64,000 nucleotides of DNA from Bog-257 sp963846715 (GCA_963846715.1 CAWJXA010000013.1:124001-188000), one strand, 5' to 3'; positions 25,492-34,728 are shown, counted from the stretch's first letter. Notes: a model not told the origin generated them from the letters alone. Made by a program: numbers and translations.

Positions 25492-25510
25492 TAGCTACAT
25501 AGCTACTAGC
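25492..25510 (-). promoter_or_regulatory. Candidate operator of PIN/Phd pair
   Basis: TAGCTACATAGCTACTAGC contains two direct copies of TAGCTA, each itself palindromic, just upstream of the antitoxin start. The AT-rich string ATTCTATATCAT lies between it and the gene. Position and symmetry suit binding by the antitoxin dimer; this is inference. Confidence 0.4.
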
Positions 25511-25529
25511 CTGCTACGTCTCGGCTGGC

Positions 25530-27272
25530 TTATCCGCGGTTCGTCTTCTCCCGCTTTTCGATCTTTGCCCAGGTGTCTCTTAGCTGCACGGTCCGATTAA
25601 ACACCAGCGCGCCGGGTTTCGAGTCCGGATCGACGCAGAAGTATCCCAGTCTCTCGAACTGGTAGCGGTCACCCGGCTTGGCATTCGCCAGCGATGGCTC
25701 CAGTTTGGCTGTGGTCACCGTCTCCAGCGAATTGGGATTGAGGTTAGCGGTAAATTCCTGACCCTCGGACACGTCGTTAGGATCTTCCTTGCTGAACAGG
25801 TTCTCGTAGAGCCGCACCTCGGCGTCGATGGCGTGCTCGGCCGAAACCCAATGGATTGTCGCCTTCACCTTGCGGTTGTCGGGCGCGTTGCCGCTGCGAG
25901 TGGCGGGATCGTAGGTGCAATGAACTTCGGCTACTTCGCCAGTCTTTTCGTCTTTTACTACGCTGGTGCAAGTGATGAAGTACCCGCCGCGCAGCCGCAC
26001 CTCCTGGCCCGGCGATAGCCGGAAGAACTTTTTCGGCGGCTCTTCGCGGAAGTCATCCTGCTCCATGTAGAGCTCGCGCGAGAATAGCAACTTCCTGGTT
26101 CCGGCACCCGGATCCTCGGGATTGTTGACCGCCTCCAGTTCCTCGACCTGGCCTTCCGGGTAGTTGTCGATCACGACCCGCAACGGACGCAGCACTGCCA
26201 TCACCCGCGGTGCGCGCCGGTTGAGGTCCTCCCGCAGGAAGTGCTCCAGCATGGCCAGTTCGATGGTGCCGTTCGTCTTGGACGCGCCTATAGCCGCGCA
26301 GAAGTTGCGAATGGCCTCGGGCGTATAGCCTCGCCGCCGCAATCCGGAGAGGGTCGGCATGCGGGGATCGTCCCATCCGCGCACATGGCCCTCCTGCACA
26401 AGTTGCAGCAGCTTGCGCTTGCTCAGCAGAGTGTGCGTGATGTTCAGGCGGTCAAATTCGATCTGCTGCGAGGGAAAAATCCCCAATTGCTGGATGAACC
26501 AGTTGTAGAGCGGCCGATGGTCCTCAAACTCGAGGGTACAGATGGAATGCGTGACCTTTTCTATGGAGTCCGATTGTCCATGAGCAAAGTCATACATGGG
26601 ATAGATGCACCAGTTGTCTCCGGTACGATGATGCTCGGCGTGCAGAATGCGGTACATCACCGGATCGCGCATGTTCAGGTTCGGGGAGGCCATGTCGATC
26701 TTGGCCCGCAAAGTCCGCGAGCCATCGGGAAACTCGCCTGCGCGCATTCTGCTGAACAGCTCCAGGTTCTCTTCGACGGAACGATTGCGGTAAGGGCTCT
26801 CCTTGCCGGGTTCGGTGAGTGTCCCGCGATATTTGCGCACTTCCTCGGCATCGAGGTCGTCCACGTATGCCAGCCCCGCTTGGATCAGCTGCACCGCCCA
26901 CGCGTGAAGCTGGTCGAAATAATCGGACGCGTAGAAAAGCCGGTCCTCCCAATCGAAACCCAGCCAGCGCACGTCGGTAATGATGGAATCGACGTACTCC
27001 TGCTCTTCTTTCTCGGGATTGGTGTCGTCAAAGCGCAGGTTGGTTTTGCCGCCGAACTCGGCCGCCAAGCCAAAGTTCAGGCATATGGATTTGGCGTGGC
27101 CGATGTGCAGGTAACCATTGGGCTCGGGCGGAAAGCGCGTCTGCACTCGCCCGGCGTACTTGTTGGTCTTCAGATCTTCCAGAATGATGTCGCGGATGAA
27201 ATTCGACGGCCGATCGGAAGCTGTGGCTTGCAATGCGGGAGCACCTTCCACATCTTGGTTTGAGGTAGTCAT
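25530..27272 (-). CDS. glnS: Glutaminyl-tRNA synthetase
   Basis: 580 aa. FPPEPNGYLHIGHAKSICLNFG near residues 45-66 carries the HIGH motif with the PEPNG typical of GlnRS, and LLSKRKL is the KMSKS equivalent. WVSAEHAIDAEVRLYENLF belongs to the GlnRS anticodon-binding barrel. ATG 27272 follows AAGGA. Presence of glnS means glutaminyl-tRNA can be made directly. It is inserted between gltX and ispF relative to the Firmicutes order. Confidence 0.95.
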   Translation of the reverse strand: MTTSNQDVEGAPALQATASDRPSNFIRDIILEDLKTNKYAGRVQTRFPPEPNGYLHIGHAKSICLNFGLAAEFGGKTNLRFDDTNPEKEEQEYVDSIITDVRWLGFDWEDRLFYASDYFDQLHAWAVQLIQAGLAYVDDLDAEEVRKYRGTLTEPGKESPYRNRSVEENLELFSRMRAGEFPDGSRTLRAKIDMASPNLNMRDPVMYRILHAEHHRTGDNWCIYPMYDFAHGQSDSIEKVTHSICTLEFEDHRPLYNWFIQQLGIFPSQQIEFDRLNITHTLLSKRKLLQLVQEGHVRGWDDPRMPTLSGLRRRGYTPEAIRNFCAAIGASKTNGTIELAMLEHFLREDLNRRAPRVMAVLRPLRVVIDNYPEGQVEELEAVNNPEDPGAGTRKLLFSRELYMEQDDFREEPPKKFFRLSPGQEVRLRGGYFITCTSVVKDEKTGEVAEVHCTYDPATRSGNAPDNRKVKATIHWVSAEHAIDAEVRLYENLFSKEDPNDVSEGQEFTANLNPNSLETVTTAKLEPSLANAKPGDRYQFERLGYFCVDPDSKPGALVFNRTVQLRDTWAKIEKREKTNRG

Positions 27273-27420
27273 GATTCCTTCTGAGTCCAGTTAGGCCTGC
27301 ATTGTCCCCAATCTGTTGGCGACAAATGCGAGCACCGCTGGCCAAAAGTTCTATTTTACGTGGTTGTATGCATGGCCGGAGATTGGCGAGCGTGCGGCAG
27401 AGGGGTTGAATATCCTGGTG

Positions 27421-27807
27421 TCAGTTTCGCTTGGGCGTTGACTCTCCTACAAACACCAGACACCCGTTCGGATCTTCGATGTGGAACTCAGTCATTCCGT
27501 AGTCCCTGTCAAATAAATCTCGAAGTCTGTAGCGGTCCTTGAAGGTTTTCACATGCTCCCACAAGACATCAATGCCAGAAACCTCAATATATATTTCAGT
27601 ATGCCCGCGGACACACTTCATGACCTCCTCGGATTCAGCCTTCTGGAAATGGATGGTTTGGCCATCTCGCTCGACTATCGAGTAGTCCGGCGTTTTCATG
27701 GTTGGCGTGAAGCCAAGCACACTCTGGTAAAACAGAATGGTTTCGTCCATGTTGGCAGTTGCCAGCATAGGGCTGATTCTTTTCGCGATCGATCCGCTTT
27801 TCATCAT
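27421..27807 (-). CDS. VOC (glyoxalase/bleomycin-resistance) family protein
   Basis: 129 aa from ATG 27807, preceded by GGAAG. The open frame extends upstream to 27987, but that part overlaps ispF in another frame and is spurious. One VOC module: ISPMLATANMDETILFYQSVLGF at the start, IYIEVSGIDVLWEHVK in the middle, and DYGMTEFHIEDPNGCLVFVG at the end. Substrate unknown; single-module proteins act as dimers. Confidence 0.82.
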   Translation of the reverse strand: MMKSGSIAKRISPMLATANMDETILFYQSVLGFTPTMKTPDYSIVERDGQTIHFQKAESEEVMKCVRGHTEIYIEVSGIDVLWEHVKTFKDRYRLRDLFDRDYGMTEFHIEDPNGCLVFVGESTPKRN

Positions 27808-27826
27808 GGAGACTTCCGAGCGCCGT

Positions 27827-28321
27827 TTATGGCCATCCGATCTCGGTGAGCAGCACCGCAACGTGCGCGATGGCGGCATTGTCGGTGCCCATGCCTTCCG
27901 GAGTCTTCGCTTTAATTCCCACCTGAGAGGGATCAACGCCGAGTAACTCGGCGACGCTTTGCTGGATCGCCTTGGCGTGGGGACCAATCTTGGGCGCGGC
28001 GAGAATCAGAGTGCTATCCACGTTGCCCACAACGTAGCCCGCTTCCTCGATCTGCTTCAGGGCTTCGCGAACGAAGACCGCCGAGTCAGCGCCCTTCCAT
28101 TTGGGATCTGTCGGCGGAAAGTAGGTACCAATGTCTCCGGCTGCGATCGCGCCGAGCAGCGCATCGGTCAAGGCGTGCAGCAGTACGTCGCCATCGGAGT
28201 GGCCCGCCAGACCAGCGTTGTGTGGAATCAGCACGCCGCCGATCTTCAGCGGAATGCCGGGCTGAAACTCGTGTGAGTCCCAGCCGAAGCCGATACGGGG
28301 TGTACGTTGTGGGTCGGGCAA
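27827..28321 (-). CDS. ispF: 2-C-methyl-D-erythritol 2,4-cyclodiphosphate synthase
   Basis: 164 aa. RIGFGWDSHEF holds the metal-binding Asp and His (usually GxDVH), then HSDGDVLLHALTDALLGA and DIGTYFPPTDPKWKGADS. The C-terminus EGMGTDNAAIAHVAVLL is also typical. IspF cyclises CDP-ME-2-phosphate in the MEP isoprenoid pathway, working with IspD encoded 360 bases upstream. Start is TTG 28321; no ATG is available before the first motif. A hairpin-rich block separates ispF from ispD, unusual for this pair. Confidence 0.93.
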   Translation of the reverse strand: MPDPQRTPRIGFGWDSHEFQPGIPLKIGGVLIPHNAGLAGHSDGDVLLHALTDALLGAIAAGDIGTYFPPTDPKWKGADSAVFVREALKQIEEAGYVVGNVDSTLILAAPKIGPHAKAIQQSVAELLGVDPSQVGIKAKTPEGMGTDNAAIAHVAVLLTEIGWP

Positions 28322-28338
28322 AGTCTTCTGTTAAACCT

Positions 28339-28640
28339 TGAAAGGGCACAGCTTCAGCCGTGCCGTAAGCTGCTCTCATTATGATGGCTTTAGCCACTGA
28401 GGGACTCTGATGTTGATACGTGGTGCGACTTCCCTCAGGCCTGAAGCCCGGTTGCTAACAAACAGCGTTTCGGCGCGCCCGATGGGCGACAGCCACGTGT
28501 CGTCGGCTAAAGCCGACTCCAACTCACAAAAAACACCTTGAACGCGGACCTAAAGGTCCGCACTACCCGAGCGTCGCTTAATCCGGCGTCGCTTTGCCGA
28601 GGCGTCGCCCCTTCGCGGAGCGTAAAGACGCGCCCTTTCG
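28339..28640. repeat. Block of hairpin repeats between ispD and ispF
   Basis: The whole gap is made of short palindromes: imperfect GGCAC...GTGCC with loop CTTCAG at 28345-28364, GTCGGCTAAAGCCGAC at 28502-28517, and GCGGACCTAAAGGTCCGC at 28544-28561 followed by ACTACCCG, the same tail as in the MITE-like elements. It starts with TTGAAAGGGCAC as at 8062. It looks like several elements inserted beside each other. Confidence 0.65.
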
Positions 28641-28683
28641 AATAACTGCTCGACGGATCGGCCCCGAAAGACCGCTTACCTTC

Positions 28684-29424
28684 TCATCCGCTCAGGCTGA
28701 CTTTGCGGCGATTCTCTTGCGACAGAAAAAACTCCGCCAACTCCAGATCCGCCGGCGTTGTGATCTTCATGTTTCGCGGTGATCCCATGACGACATGGAC
28801 TGTCCCTCCTCCACGTTCGATCAGGGAAGCTTCATCGGTACCCATGAACCCGTCCGCGGCGGCTTCAGCGAATGCCTTCTTCAGCAAGCCGAAGCGAAAC
28901 CCCTGCGGCGTCTGCGCCAGCACCATGCGCTCGCGCGGAACCGTCGCAATCACGACGGCGCCATCGGCGGTCCGATCCACTTGCTTCACGGTGTCAACGG
29001 CGGGCACTCCGGCAATTGCGGCCTCGTATTTCTTGACCGCTTCAATCACGCCGACGATGGTGTCCTGATCAACAAAGGGCCGCACCGCATCATGCACCAG
29101 AACAATATCGTCATCGGATGCCTCGACGGCTGCTAGCGCATTGGCGACGGAATTCTGCCGGTGCTCTCCCCCCTCAACCACGCGAACTGGTTTCTTTAGT
29201 TTCTCTTTCTCGATCTGCTTCTGAAAGCTGGCGGTCTCGTTCTTGCGCAACGCCACCACGATCTCGCTCACCGCCGGACACTGCGCAAACTTGCGCAGCG
29301 TATGGAAGAGAATCGGTGTCCCTTCCAACTCGAAAAACTGTTTGCTCTTTCTCTCGGGAGCTGCAGCAGCGCTGGACATGCGCGTGCCTAATCCGGCTGC
29401 GGGAATAATGACAATGACTTTCAT
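28684..29424 (-). CDS. ispD: 2-C-methyl-D-erythritol 4-phosphate cytidylyltransferase
   Basis: 246 aa. VIIPAAGLGTRM at the N-terminus is the nucleotide-binding loop; EHRQNSVANAL, LVHDAVRPFV, TVKQV and AQTPQGFRF are IspD landmarks, and TDEASLIE follows. It makes CDP-methylerythritol from CTP in the MEP pathway. I start at ATG 29424 because the family begins a few residues before VIIPAAG; a 14-codon extension is open but unsupported. The yacL gene lies 90 bases upstream. Confidence 0.95.
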   Translation of the reverse strand: MKVIVIIPAAGLGTRMSSAAAAPERKSKQFFELEGTPILFHTLRKFAQCPAVSEIVVALRKNETASFQKQIEKEKLKKPVRVVEGGEHRQNSVANALAAVEASDDDIVLVHDAVRPFVDQDTIVGVIEAVKKYEAAIAGVPAVDTVKQVDRTADGAVVIATVPRERMVLAQTPQGFRFGLLKKAFAEAAADGFMGTDEASLIERGGGTVHVVMGSPRNMKITTPADLELAEFFLSQENRRKVSLSG

Positions 29425-29514
29425 GTTGGGGAGCGCAGTATAAACGCGGAAGCCAGCCAAATACAAATCGCCCGCAGCGTGGCCTTAGTTCCGAATCAAC
29501 TATCGCACCAGCAA

Positions 29515-30606
29515 TTACTCTGGCTTTGGCGTTTCCGGAACTGCCGCAACCGGGGTCGACGCCGTTACCGGCTTGCGAAAGTCTGGGCGCGGCTCAACCG
29601 GACGCGGCGTTGCGTTCATGCTCCGCTCATCGAACTTGCCGAAGATCATCTTTCCCGCAGTGGTCTGGAGCACCGACGTCACCGAGATATCGATGTTCTT
29701 GCCGATCATTTTGCGAGCGTTGTCCACTACAACCATGGTGCCGTCGTCCAGATAGGCCACGCCCTGGTTGTACTCCTTGCCTTCTTTCAGGATGAAGACC
29801 TTCATGATTTCGCCGGGCAGCACGATCGGCTTTAGCGAGTTGGCCAGCTCGTTGATGTTCAGCACCGCGACCCCCTGCAACTGGGCCACTTTATTCAAAT
29901 TGAAATCGTTGGTGACAATCTTGCCTTCGTACACCTTGGCCAGCTCGATCAGTTTCAGGTCAACTTCCCGCACGGCCGGGAAATCATCTTCCACGATCTG
30001 CACCTGCAGGGTCGCAATCTTCTGAATGCGCTGGAGAATGTCGAGGCCGCGGCGGCCGCGATTGCGCTTCATGGAGTCGGCCGAGTCGGCTACCAGTTGA
30101 AGTTCCCGGAGAACGAACTGGGGAATGACGATGACTCCATCGAGGAAGCCGGTCTCAGCGATGTCGGCGATTCGACCGTCGATGATGACACTGGTATCGA
30201 GGATCTTGTGGCTCCTGCGGGACTGTTTCTCGCCGCCAAAGATGCCACCCAGCGCTGCCAGATTGAGCAGATCACCCTTGCCCGCACCAACAATCAGGCC
30301 CACGTAGGCCATGACCAGCATGACGAAGAGTTGCAGAAAGCTCTGCGTCGGGCCTTCCTGGATGCTGTTGCGGATGACCAGGCTGAAAAGGTACGCACCA
30401 ATAATGCCGAGGATGCTTCCGATGACCGCACCGATGAGCCGCTTCAGGCTAACGCGGCGCAGTCGAAATTCGAACAGGACGACGGCAATTCCGACGACTA
30501 CCCCAAAGCCAACCGCCGGCCATCGCTCCAGCCCAAGAGGGCGCAGCTCATAGCTCGCTACTGCGGTAATCAGGACAAATAAGACACGTATGAATATAAG
30601 ATCCAA
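29515..30606 (-). CDS. yacL: YacL-like membrane protein with PIN and TRAM domains
   Basis: 363 aa. Four membrane helices in residues 1-120, a PIN nuclease domain starting LDTSVIIDGRIADI near 136, then a TRAM RNA-binding domain (EGKEYNQGVAYLDDGTMVVVDNA near 285) and a proline-rich tail. The architecture matches YacL, a widespread protein that in Firmicutes sits upstream of ispD-ispF-gltX. Start TTG 30606 is supported by GGAGGTG just upstream. Function is unproven; a membrane-bound ribonuclease is the usual inference. Confidence 0.9.
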   Translation of the reverse strand: MDLIFIRVLFVLITAVASYELRPLGLERWPAVGFGVVVGIAVVLFEFRLRRVSLKRLIGAVIGSILGIIGAYLFSLVIRNSIQEGPTQSFLQLFVMLVMAYVGLIVGAGKGDLLNLAALGGIFGGEKQSRRSHKILDTSVIIDGRIADIAETGFLDGVIVIPQFVLRELQLVADSADSMKRNRGRRGLDILQRIQKIATLQVQIVEDDFPAVREVDLKLIELAKVYEGKIVTNDFNLNKVAQLQGVAVLNINELANSLKPIVLPGEIMKVFILKEGKEYNQGVAYLDDGTMVVVDNARKMIGKNIDISVTSVLQTTAGKMIFGKFDERSMNATPRPVEPRPDFRKPVTASTPVAAVPETPKPE

Positions 30607-30952
30607 GCGACACCTCCACCGACCGGTCCAGGCGTCTGCAATTGGGCGAAAGCGCTCCGGGAATATAGGAAGAAATGATGCCGGTAACGCACTCTCATGC
30701 CAAACGCGACGGGCAGGCCTTGACTCGCTCGCTCCGCTAAGTAACCGCCTCGGGGCCTATGAATGAAAAATTGCGCCCCGACCCGCCCAACCACAGCGGG
30801 AGTAATACTAGAGTAGCCGAAGTATATACCAGTTTGCGAAGCCTTCCTCGAAACCCCGGGGTAACAGCCCGGAGAAGTGCCGATTTGGGCTGACCCGCAT
30901 CTCTGCCGCAGCTGTTAACCGCGCCGGAGAAACGGCCAAAATCCGGCCAGAC
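30607..30952. other. Intergenic region upstream of yacL
   Basis: 346 bases. It must hold the promoter of yacL (minus strand), and the Yip1 gene ends at 30953. No gene, strong hairpin or repeat was recognised. Confidence 0.4.
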
Positions 30953-31699
30953 TCACGCAAACATCGCGCTGAAGCCCGCTCCCACCAGCACCACGATGAC
31001 CCACCAGCCGAAAATCACCGCCATGCACGTCCCGGTTTTTAGCTTGGTTACGCAGGCATACCCCAAACCCGTCAGGGCAAGTATCCAGATGGTGAAGATG
31101 TCGAGCGAAGTCGCTATGGAGTAGAGGAAGTGGGAACTTGGGTCAACCAGGGCGCCCAAGTTGCTGGCGACAGGGTTCTGGAAGGTAAAGGCTTCACCTC
31201 CTCCCACACTGATTGCCAGGATGGCAATCAGTGCCTTGACGATCCCCGGCAGCGAGGCATACATGCTGATGGCCATGCACTGGTGGAAGCCAAGATGAGC
31301 GCCGAAGCCAAAGTTGAAAGTCCCCAGCAGAACGGCGGCGATGATGGCAACGATGATCACCGCAACGACCGGATAAGAGTAAGCAACGACCCGGTTGAAC
31401 TTCACGATGGTCTCTATCTGCGAGGCCCGCTGGTCAGGTGGCAACTGGTTGAGCTTCTCTGCCTGCTTCGGCGAGAGGGCCATCTGGTTCTCGACGACCT
31501 TCTCCATGCCGAGTTTCTTGTCCACCACCGTCACCAGAGCCAGGCTGGCGATGGCCATCAATATCCACGGCACCCACCAACTGGCACTGCGGCGGATGTC
31601 AGTGAACGTCTTGCTGGGAGCGACGAAGGTGTCGATGACACGTTCACCCTGAGAAAGCGGCAGTGGCTCCACGGGCGCAACAGAACTGGCAGAACTCAT
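30953..31699 (-). CDS. Yip1-domain membrane protein
   Basis: 248 aa from ATG 31699, which has an excellent AAAGGAGA site; the longer open frame to 31801 is not needed. A short cytoplasmic start (EPLPLSQGERVIDTFVAPSKTFTDIRR) is followed by five hydrophobic segments. The pattern FVAPSKTFxDI and the helix arrangement match the Yip1 family. Bacterial Yip1 proteins have no assigned biochemical role. Confidence 0.8.
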   Translation of the reverse strand: MSSASSVAPVEPLPLSQGERVIDTFVAPSKTFTDIRRSASWWVPWILMAIASLALVTVVDKKLGMEKVVENQMALSPKQAEKLNQLPPDQRASQIETIVKFNRVVAYSYPVVAVIIVAIIAAVLLGTFNFGFGAHLGFHQCMAISMYASLPGIVKALIAILAISVGGGEAFTFQNPVASNLGALVDPSSHFLYSIATSLDIFTIWILALTGLGYACVTKLKTGTCMAVIFGWWVIVVLVGAGFSAMFA

Positions 31700-31879
31700 G
31701 GGTCTCCTTTGACTCAGACGAAGATATGCCGCCGATCCGAAAAAGGGAGAGGCAGCAAATTGCCGTTGCCAAACCGGAATTCGGCGAGATTGTACCATCA
31801 AGCGTCAAGAGGCGGTGTGAAGAAAACGCGACCGAAGCAGGCGTTCCTGCTCGGGCCGTGAGTTGGTGTGTGAATAGCT

Positions 31880-32380
31880 TTATTTGGGCGGCGGACTGCT
31901 CGGCGGGTTAGTTTTTCCATCAGTCCCTTGGCTGGTCACAGGATTTTGCGTGTTACCGGTGCCGCTGTTATTGAGCGCGGAGTGATCTGGAGCCAAATCG
32001 GAATGTCCATGTCCGGTGACCATCAGATTGTCAGTGAGTTTCCGATTGCCATCGAACGACTGAGCAATGCGCTCCGCTGCCAGCTTGTCTTTACTGGAAC
32101 CGACGGTTCCGCTGAGATCAATACTCTCGGCCGTTACGTTGACCGTGACGTGGCTGTTGCTGAGGCCCGGCTCATTGCGGAGGGCATTTTCAATTTGCGA
32201 TTGCAGGGTGCTGTCATTTTGCTGGGCAGCCAGAGAATTTTCGCTGGCGGCGGAATTGCCGGGAGCGGTCTGTGCGGCCGGAGAACTTTTCGATTGACCT
32301 GCGTTGCCGCCGGGAGCTTGCGCAACGGCCCATCCAGTTGCTGAAAAGACCAATGCGAGAAAAATGGCAAGCACCTTCAT
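31880..32380 (-). CDS. Secreted BON-domain protein
   Basis: 166 aa from ATG 32380 with GGAGAT seven bases upstream. Signal peptide MKVLAIFLALVFSATGWAVA, low-complexity Gln/Ser/Ala linker, then one BON domain (LQSQIENALRNEPGLSNSHVTVNV...IDLSGTVGSSKDKLAAERIAQ) and a Ser/Pro/Asn-rich tail. Probably periplasmic and lipid-binding. Unlike the protein at 10327 it has one BON domain and no lipobox. Confidence 0.8.
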   Translation of the reverse strand: MKVLAIFLALVFSATGWAVAQAPGGNAGQSKSSPAAQTAPGNSAASENSLAAQQNDSTLQSQIENALRNEPGLSNSHVTVNVTAESIDLSGTVGSSKDKLAAERIAQSFDGNRKLTDNLMVTGHGHSDLAPDHSALNNSGTGNTQNPVTSQGTDGKTNPPSSPPPK

Positions 32381-32454
32381 AGGCAATCTCCGAATTGTTG
32401 GATGTTGGATCGGGCAGCGAAAGGTGCGGGCAGGGCGGCAAAATTCTCGAGATT

Positions 32455-32736
32455 TTAATCGGCACCTCGCTTGGCGGCCTTGGCTCGGCCTTTGACCAGT
32501 TGCAGGCACGGACCTGCCAAATCGAAATCATGAGTCATATGCGTGACTGGCTGAGTCGGATAGAACGTCACATCATCCCGGCAGACACGACACGAGGGAA
32601 ACTCCTCACCTCGTATCGCGACCACCTCATGGTCTGGCCGGTGAGCGACATGCACAACCGTGTAAATACCTGAAATCGGAACCATATGCCCGGGTTTGTA
32701 CGCCCGGGGGTTGCGCCTTAGTCCAGTCGCCATCAT
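32455..32736 (-). CDS. Small conserved protein with CxxC and HxxxH, possible zinc site
   Basis: 94 aa from ATG 32736 (or 32733), with AGAGG six bases upstream; the open frame reaches 32898 but the extra part is not protein-like. The core reads YKPGHMVPISGIYTVVH, then HEVVAIRGEEFPSC, RVCRDDV, and THMTHDFDL. Cys-x2-Cys plus two histidines could bind zinc. I recall similar small proteins, often in several copies, in acidobacterial genomes. No function known. Confidence 0.7.
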   Translation of the reverse strand: MMATGLRRNPRAYKPGHMVPISGIYTVVHVAHRPDHEVVAIRGEEFPSCRVCRDDVTFYPTQPVTHMTHDFDLAGPCLQLVKGRAKAAKRGAD

Positions 32737-33034
32737 ATAGCCTCTGAGGGGCTTACTCGTTGTTGTTTTACCGTGGTCCGTGGCAGACTGCGAGAAAACA
32801 GATTTCCGAGGCGCAGCGCTCTGGCGCGCACAAATCCGCGATAGTGGCAATAGTAGGGATGACTTTTGAACCTGGGAGGTTGTCACCGTCGCTGACAAAA
32901 CTTGTGGTGCCCCCCGGCGACACCCCCCAGAACCGACGGACGAAGTCAGTGGCTCTTAAGGTAGAGCGAGACCAGGCGTGCCGGGTTTGCCCTGCAACGC
33001 AACAGAATGCCACACGGCCGCATCGAACCGTGAG

Positions 33035-33250
33035 ATGAGCGAAAGCCGAAAAGAAGATGCTCCCCAGAGAGTGATGCCGCTATTGAATCACTACGTGCAG
33101 TCACTATGTGGCCTTTACAGCCGGGTCGCGCGTCAACTCAATGTTGACCGTTCTTATGTAAGTCGAGTGGCACGCGGCGAGAGGCATTCGGAGGACATTG
33201 AGCGAGAGCTGAGCACCGAATTTAAGCGCATCACAAGTGAACTGCAGTAG
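33035..33250 (+). CDS. Small HTH DNA-binding protein
   Basis: 71 aa from ATG 33035. Residues about 27-50 form a helix-turn-helix: SRVARQLNVDRSYVSRVARG, followed by ERHSEDIERELSTEFKRI. It is close to the XRE/Cro size and pattern but shorter than a full XRE domain. Probably a regulator. It could target itself or the divergent gene at 32736, but there is no operator evidence. Confidence 0.72.
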   Translation: MSESRKEDAPQRVMPLLNHYVQSLCGLYSRVARQLNVDRSYVSRVARGERHSEDIERELSTEFKRITSELQ

Positions 33251-33337
33251 CCCCGACCTGTCCCCAAAGCCCTATTGCGCCGGAACTCCGGAGACGTTCA
33301 GTTGAACAGAATACAATCCCGCTCTTAAACTGGATGC

Positions 33338-34270
33338 ATGCACGTGCACGCCGGCGATCTGAGGAATGCAACCACTTCGCGGATTCTTCGGATTTCGCTG
33401 GTGGTTACGGCCGCCTACATCGTGCTGCTGATGGTCGCCGGTCTGCGAGCGCATAGCCTGGCGCTGCTTTCCGAAGCCGGCCACAACCTCTCCGATTTCG
33501 TAGCTCTGCTCATGTCCTGGGGCGCGGTTTATCTGCAAGGCAAGCCACCCAGCGCGCGCAAGACTTTTGGCTACAACCGAGCCGGTGTGTTGGTGGCCTT
33601 CATCAACGGCCTCTCGCTGGTCTTGATTGCGTTCTATATCTTCTATGAGGCTTTCAAGCGTTTGCAGAACCCGGGGCCGGTCGAGGCCGGCATCATGATC
33701 TGGGTGGCGGCCGCGGGGGTGGTGATGAACGGCGGAATCGCGCTCTTGCTGATGCGCGGTCATCGCGACATTAATGTTCGTAGCGCGCTGCTGCACGAGA
33801 TTGGCGATACCTTGTCCACCGCTGCCGTGATCGTGGGCGGCATCATCATCGCCTTGACCGGCGAGCGTTGGATCGATCCTGCCCTTTCGGTGGGCATCGG
33901 CGTCATGATTCTCTGGTCGTCGATTGGCATCATCCGCGAGAGCCTTAACATTCTGCTGGAGGGCACTCCCAGCGGCATGGAGCTGCAGCGCATCGAGGAC
34001 ACCATTCGGGCCATCCCCGGTGTGAACGAGGTGCATGATCTGCATGTGTGGAGCATCGGCAGCGACACCCACTCGCTCTCCTGCCACGTGGCCATTGCCG
34101 ATATGCCGGCGTCGGAGAGCGAGAGCATCCTGCGACTGATTCGCGAACAGATGGGCGAACGCTTTCACATTCATCACACCACCATCCAGTTTGAGTTGGC
34201 AGTGTGCGAAGTGGCCGATGGCTGCGTGATCCCGATCAGCTCCGGACACGAACACGGTCACGCCCATTGA
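33338..34270 (+). CDS. CDF-family divalent cation exporter
   Basis: 310 aa, six membrane helices plus a soluble C-terminal domain. Metal-site motifs: SEAGHNLSDF (HxxxD) in helix 2 and LLHEIGDTLST (HxxxD) in helix 5, the HD-HD pattern of zinc-type CDF proteins (ZitB/CzcD). His-rich ends (MHVHAG; GHEHGHAH) also suit zinc. It likely exports zinc or a similar ion in exchange for protons. The next gene starts inside the last codons (TTG overlapping TGA). Confidence 0.92.
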   Translation: MHVHAGDLRNATTSRILRISLVVTAAYIVLLMVAGLRAHSLALLSEAGHNLSDFVALLMSWGAVYLQGKPPSARKTFGYNRAGVLVAFINGLSLVLIAFYIFYEAFKRLQNPGPVEAGIMIWVAAAGVVMNGGIALLLMRGHRDINVRSALLHEIGDTLSTAAVIVGGIIIALTGERWIDPALSVGIGVMILWSSIGIIRESLNILLEGTPSGMELQRIEDTIRAIPGVNEVHDLHVWSIGSDTHSLSCHVAIADMPASESESILRLIREQMGERFHIHHTTIQFELAVCEVADGCVIPISSGHEHGHAH

Positions 34271-34728
34271 AGGCATCGCCAAAAAACGGCGTCTGTCTTC
34301 CACTTCGCTGGGCGTGTGTCGCCCTCGTCGGGACTTTCATCCTGGCTGCTGGCTGCACCCAGAAACCGTCCGCACAGGGAGCACAGCCACAGGCTGCGGT
34401 CTCGCCCGCCTCGGTCGAGGCTGGCTCGTGGCGCCTGGAATTGAAGGTTTCTCCAGAACATCCCAGCATGACCAAGCCGATCACGTTTACGGTGCGCATC
34501 ACCGGCGAACACGCGCAGCCGGTCACGGACGCGGCAGTGAATGCGGCGCTCACCATGAAGTCGATGGACATGGGTACGACGCAACTCAAGTTCGCGGTCA
34601 AGGGAAACGGCGACTACGAGGCCACCCTGAAGGACATGGATATGTCGGGACCATGGAACCTGGCGGTGGATGCCGTGCAGGGCAGCACGCATGTGAAGCA
34701 CAGCTTCGAGGTCACGGTGAGTGACTAG
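34267..34728 (+). CDS. YtkA/FixH-like lipoprotein
   Basis: About 153 aa from TTG 34267, which overlaps the stop of the exporter gene. The signal peptide ends in LAAGC (lipobox). The mature domain reads LELKVSPEHPSMTKPITFTVRI, then AALTMKSMDMGTTQLKF and GDYEATLKDMDMSGPWNLAV, the pattern of YtkA-like domains. Met-rich strings (MKSMDMG, MDMSG) suggest copper or another metal ligand, which would fit its exporter neighbour; this is inference. Confidence 0.78.
   Translation: MKASPKNGVCLPLRWACVALVGTFILAAGCTQKPSAQGAQPQAAVSPASVEAGSWRLELKVSPEHPSMTKPITFTVRITGEHAQPVTDAAVNAALTMKSMDMGTTQLKFAVKGNGDYEATLKDMDMSGPWNLAVDAVQGSTHVKHSFEVTVSD

Noticed and set aside
33272..34303. 343-codon minus-strand ORF
   Set aside because: Antisense of the CDF exporter; His-rich composition is the reflection of codon use in the real gene.
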